Assembly: GCF_003337555.1 (NCBI RefSeq)
Contig: NZ_QPJK01000013.1
Coordinates: forward strand, 124,001 to 188,000
Direction of reading: 5' to 3'
Source of the DNA: Pseudorhodoferax soli
Lineage (GTDB): Bacteria > Pseudomonadota > Gammaproteobacteria > Burkholderiales > Burkholderiaceae_C
Length of the DNA stretch: 64,000 bases
Below are positions 61,256 to 64,000 of this stretch, piece after piece. The translations under genes and the position numbers were made by a program. The notes under the pieces were generated by a model, which made no database searches, was not told where the DNA came from, and worked only from the letters and a program-made list of their open reading frames with translations. Each line of letters starts with the position of its first letter. Position 1 is the first letter of the stretch.

Positions 61256-62446
61256 CTAACGAGCGCCGACGTTGTCGCAGCGGGGCGGGTTGGGGCTGTC
61301 CACCACCCGCCCCTTGACCAGGAGAGGCGCGCTGGCGGCGCTTCTGTAGGCCAGTGCGGACGGGTGGAGCGTGGCACCGTCGGGCACCGCGCGGTCGATG
61401 CATTCGCTCAACGCATTGCCCGGTGCATCGGCCATGGACCAATGGGCCGGCTGCGCGGGCGCCGCGCCGGGGAAGTCCGCGATCGCTGCGCTCAGGTGCG
61501 GGCGCAGCAGCCCGACCATCCAGTTCAGCGCAGCGAGGTGCATCGTCGACACGGCATAGCCGCCCCCGACGTCCGAGTGCGCGCCCGCGAACCACTGTTC
61601 GTCGGTGCGGGTGAGGTGGCCCGCCACCGGCTGGCACAGGGCGATGGGGGCGAACTTGCTGCGCTTTTCGTCCAGCGCCACGGCGTGGGCGATGTGCCTG
61701 ATCAGCGGATACGAACCCACCTTGTACCGGTCGCCTTCGCGGCCGTCGGCCACCTCGCGGCAGTCCTTGTAGTCCTTGAAGGACGAGCCCGGCACCGTGT
61801 CCCACAGGCCCAGGAATTCGACGGGCGCCACGACGTTGGACATGCCCAGCCTGGACGCGACGACGCCGAGCAGGGGCGGCGTCTCGGGATGCGCCTGCAT
61901 CGGGGCGCTGGTGGCGATGTCGTCGTACTGCTTGGTGAGTTCCAGAACCCTGTTGCCGCGGGTGCGCAACTGCGATGCGCTGTACTGGCCGGCGTTGCCG
62001 ATCAGGCCCGCATAGGCGATGAGTCCGGCCAGCGCGCGCGCCTGGTGCGCGCCGCGGCTGAATCCGAAGATGAAGATCCGGTCGCCAGGGCGGTAGGTGC
62101 TGGACAGATAGGCGTAGCCCCGCAGGATCCGCGCCTCCATGCCCACACCCCAGGCGGCGCCCAGCAGCGGCGTCTCTGCGGAGCCGACGCCTTCGATGTA
62201 GATGGCGTGCCGCCCGGCGCGGCTGACCGCTTCGTACAGCCGCCACACGTTCGTGGCGCTCGAGGGGTCGTTGCGCGTGCCGTCCAGGAACACGAAGATG
62301 TCCCGCGGCGCGGCCGCATCCTCGGTGTCCGGTGTGCTGATCTTCTCCTGGACGGGTGGCAAGGCGCCGCAGCCTGCAGACAGGGCCATCGACAGCGCGA
62401 GGCACACGGCGCCGAGAAGCTTCATCGGGGAATGGACCGTGCTCAT
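61256..62446 (-). CDS. DUF2235 alpha/beta hydrolase lipoprotein
   Basis: Protein of 396 residues with a lipobox (LALSMALSAGCG). DUF2235 marks: IFVFLDGTRNDP, the nucleophile elbow IFGFSRGAHQARALAG, a central FLGLWDTV and WFAGAHSDVGGGY with the Asp/His. The fold is shared with Tle1-type phospholipases delivered by type VI secretion, but here the protein is a lipoprotein. The start overlaps the stop of the lipase gene (ATGA), so both are made together. Confidence 0.85.
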   Translation of the reverse strand: MSTVHSPMKLLGAVCLALSMALSAGCGALPPVQEKISTPDTEDAAAPRDIFVFLDGTRNDPSSATNVWRLYEAVSRAGRHAIYIEGVGSAETPLLGAAWGVGMEARILRGYAYLSSTYRPGDRIFIFGFSRGAHQARALAGLIAYAGLIGNAGQYSASQLRTRGNRVLELTKQYDDIATSAPMQAHPETPPLLGVVASRLGMSNVVAPVEFLGLWDTVPGSSFKDYKDCREVADGREGDRYKVGSYPLIRHIAHAVALDEKRSKFAPIALCQPVAGHLTRTDEQWFAGAHSDVGGGYAVSTMHLAALNWMVGLLRPHLSAAIADFPGAAPAQPAHWSMADAPGNALSECIDRAVPDGATLHPSALAYRSAASAPLLVKGRVVDSPNPPRCDNVGAR

Positions 62447-63870
62447 GGCTGAACTCCTGCAAGTTGGGAAGGCTGGGGGTGGCGCGCCGATGCGGCCAGG
62501 CCGCAGACCAGCGGCCCCATCTCATGCTGGCGCAGCGAATTGCCCACCTGGTAGTTGACCGCGTCGCAGGCCACCACCGGGCCGGTGCCGGCGGACCACA
62601 TGGCACCGCGCGCACAGGGGAACAAGCCCGTCAGGATCTCCCCGCGTTCGTACAGCAGGAAGATGGCCGCATCGGTGTGCCCGGGCTCGGCCAGGCGGGC
62701 GATGTGCTTGCGCAGCGGTGCCGCCGTCGGGCGGGGATCTGCGTCGATGGTCCTGGGGCCGGCCTCTTCCGACGCCTTGTCCAGCCGGCGCAGCATCTCA
62801 GCGTTGTACGCGCCCTCGCTGTCGTCGCGGTTCGGATGGGCGGGCGCCCGGAGGTTGACCGGACGCCCGCTGTTGACGTTGGCCCGCTCGGAGACGGGAA
62901 TGGTCGAGGCGCCATTGACCGGTGAGGGATTGAAGCCCACCACGCGGGTGATCTGCGGGTTGGTCAGGTAGGCGTACTGCGCCAGGCCGCCGCCCAGCGA
63001 ATGGCCGACGGCGGTGATGAGGACCTTGTCGTCCGGCTTGCCGAGGATCCTGGCCTTGAGCCTGTGGGTGAAGACGATCTGCTGGATGATGTCCTCGGTC
63101 GACTTGCGCGCCTGCAGATAGTGGTCGTAGATGAACGGCGTCACGATCGAGACGCCACGCAGGTTCGACAGCCAGCCGCCCGAGCCGGCGGTTCCACGGA
63201 AGACGATGGCGTACTCCGTGATGGGTGCATCCTTTTCCGTCAGCCGAGTCCGGTACCAGACGTCGATCTTCAGATGCGGCACGAAGACGGCCCAACTCCT
63301 GGCGCGGGCGTACTTCTGCAGCTCCGGCACATACCGCCATTGCATCTCGGGCGCTGGGGCGTACAGCGCGGGCGCCACATCCTTCAGGCCGCAGTCGCGG
63401 CCGGCCTGTCGGCTCCGCGGCTCGGTGTTGCCTCCATGCCGGCGCCGTGCCTCCGCGCAGCCCATGGTCTGGATGTCCTGCACCAGCGAGGCGAGGTCTT
63501 CCTCCTGGTGCAGCAGCTCGACCGAGGTCGGGTCCGCGTCCCGGCAGCCGTCCGAGATGGCCTTCAGATAGCCCGCCAGCAGGTTGGCGGCATAGGCGTC
63601 CGTCCCGAAGTTCTTGATCTTCTCGGCCACCTCGGCATCCTGGGCGATCAGCGGGGAACTCAGCGAGCGCACCACCTGCATCTGCAGCTCCATCTCCGAG
63701 GTGTAGACATCGGCCGCGAGCACCGCGTACTGGAGATAGAAGGCGGCGGTCGCCTGTTCCTCGGCGGTGGCAGGCCGGCTCTGCGGCGCGGGCGGCGGCG
63801 CGGTGTCCATGCTGGCGCAGGCACCGAGCAGCAGGGTGATTCCCAGAAGCACTGCGTTGGCGTGTTGCAT
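62443..63870 (-). CDS. Class 3 lipase-like lipoprotein
   Basis: Protein of 475 residues with a lipobox (VLLGITLLLGAC). The lipase class 3 domain is centred on TAVGHSLGGGLAQYA with the catalytic Ser; YAIVFRGT is the oxyanion strand. About 180 residues before it are helical (LIAQDAEVAEKIKNFGTDAY). The C-terminal part (YERGEILTGLF and beyond) is unassigned. First gene of a two-gene operon with the DUF2235 lipoprotein. Both may degrade lipids at the outer membrane. Confidence 0.85.
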   Translation of the reverse strand: MQHANAVLLGITLLLGACASMDTAPPPAPQSRPATAEEQATAAFYLQYAVLAADVYTSEMELQMQVVRSLSSPLIAQDAEVAEKIKNFGTDAYAANLLAGYLKAISDGCRDADPTSVELLHQEEDLASLVQDIQTMGCAEARRRHGGNTEPRSRQAGRDCGLKDVAPALYAPAPEMQWRYVPELQKYARARSWAVFVPHLKIDVWYRTRLTEKDAPITEYAIVFRGTAGSGGWLSNLRGVSIVTPFIYDHYLQARKSTEDIIQQIVFTHRLKARILGKPDDKVLITAVGHSLGGGLAQYAYLTNPQITRVVGFNPSPVNGASTIPVSERANVNSGRPVNLRAPAHPNRDDSEGAYNAEMLRRLDKASEEAGPRTIDADPRPTAAPLRKHIARLAEPGHTDAAIFLLYERGEILTGLFPCARGAMWSAGTGPVVACDAVNYQVGNSLRQHEMGPLVCGLAASARHPQPSQLAGVQP

Positions 63871-64000
63871 TGCGACTCCCCAGGCCCCGGCCGATGTGCG
63901 GGGCGGCGGGTGGATGCTAGGACGGGGTGGGGCCGCCGCACATCCCCCATTCACGTGACGGCGCGTCGCATGGCGTGCTTGCTCGGAAAACGCATAAGCA

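Overview
The window looks like chromosome of a GC-rich betaproteobacterium of the order Burkholderiales, most likely Comamonadaceae. The basis is the very high third-position GC of nearly all genes, a Bug/TctC-type receptor coupled to a LysR regulator, a homoprotocatechuate meta-cleavage operon and a ChrR-type ECF pair. This is inference from gene content; no marker gene such as 16S is present.

Positions 1-5417 are different: lower GC, an excisionase-like protein, several unrecognised small proteins, iteron-like repeats and palindromes. The stretch ends exactly at the 3' half of a tRNA-Lys(CTT) gene. I read it as the end of an integrated element (prophage, ICE or genomic island) inserted into tRNA-Lys; its integrase and other end lie outside the window.

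From 5.6 to 11.8 kb a minus-strand operon encodes an archaic (Csu-like) chaperone-usher pilus. It has two leading spore-coat-U pilins, chaperone, usher, a two-domain tip adhesin and a trailing copy of the first pilin. From 12.8 to 22.8 kb lies carbohydrate metabolism: malQ with a treZ remnant, then a divergent locus with glf (UDP-galactopyranose mutase), an ABC exporter, a glycosyltransferase, an NH3-dependent NAD synthetase and a 791-residue glycosidase-glycosyltransferase fusion. Together these suggest synthesis and export of a galactofuranose-containing glycan.

From 22.8 to 30 kb is a group of stress and maintenance genes: DUF2934, NnrD, a phosphoglycerate-mutase-like protein, DUF892, a frameshifted manganese catalase, a thioredoxin-reductase-like enzyme, a CheB-like esterase and a KGG protein. 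From 30 to 35.4 kb a LysR regulator faces an hpaH-(hpaI remnant)-hpaE-hpaD-hpaG operon; most of the aldolase gene hpaI has been lost in a deletion. From 35.5 to 48.2 kb are a PEP-CTERM protein, a Tat-exported phospholipase C, an ECF sigma/ChrR pair, catalase HPII, a cysteine hydrolase, a 44-residue membrane protein coupled to a lone receiver domain, and a sugar dehydrogenase fused to a PEBP domain.

From 48.6 to 56.4 kb an eight-gene operon encodes a branched-chain-type ABC importer, a MarR regulator, a ferredoxin reductase and a Rieske oxygenase, probably for uptake and oxidation of an aromatic acid. It is preceded by two tandem palindromes and followed by a second, paralogous MarR gene. From 56.5 to 63.9 kb are a tannase/feruloyl esterase, a divergent LysR-Bug pair, a TauE/SafE permease and two coupled lipoproteins (DUF2235 and a class 3 lipase).
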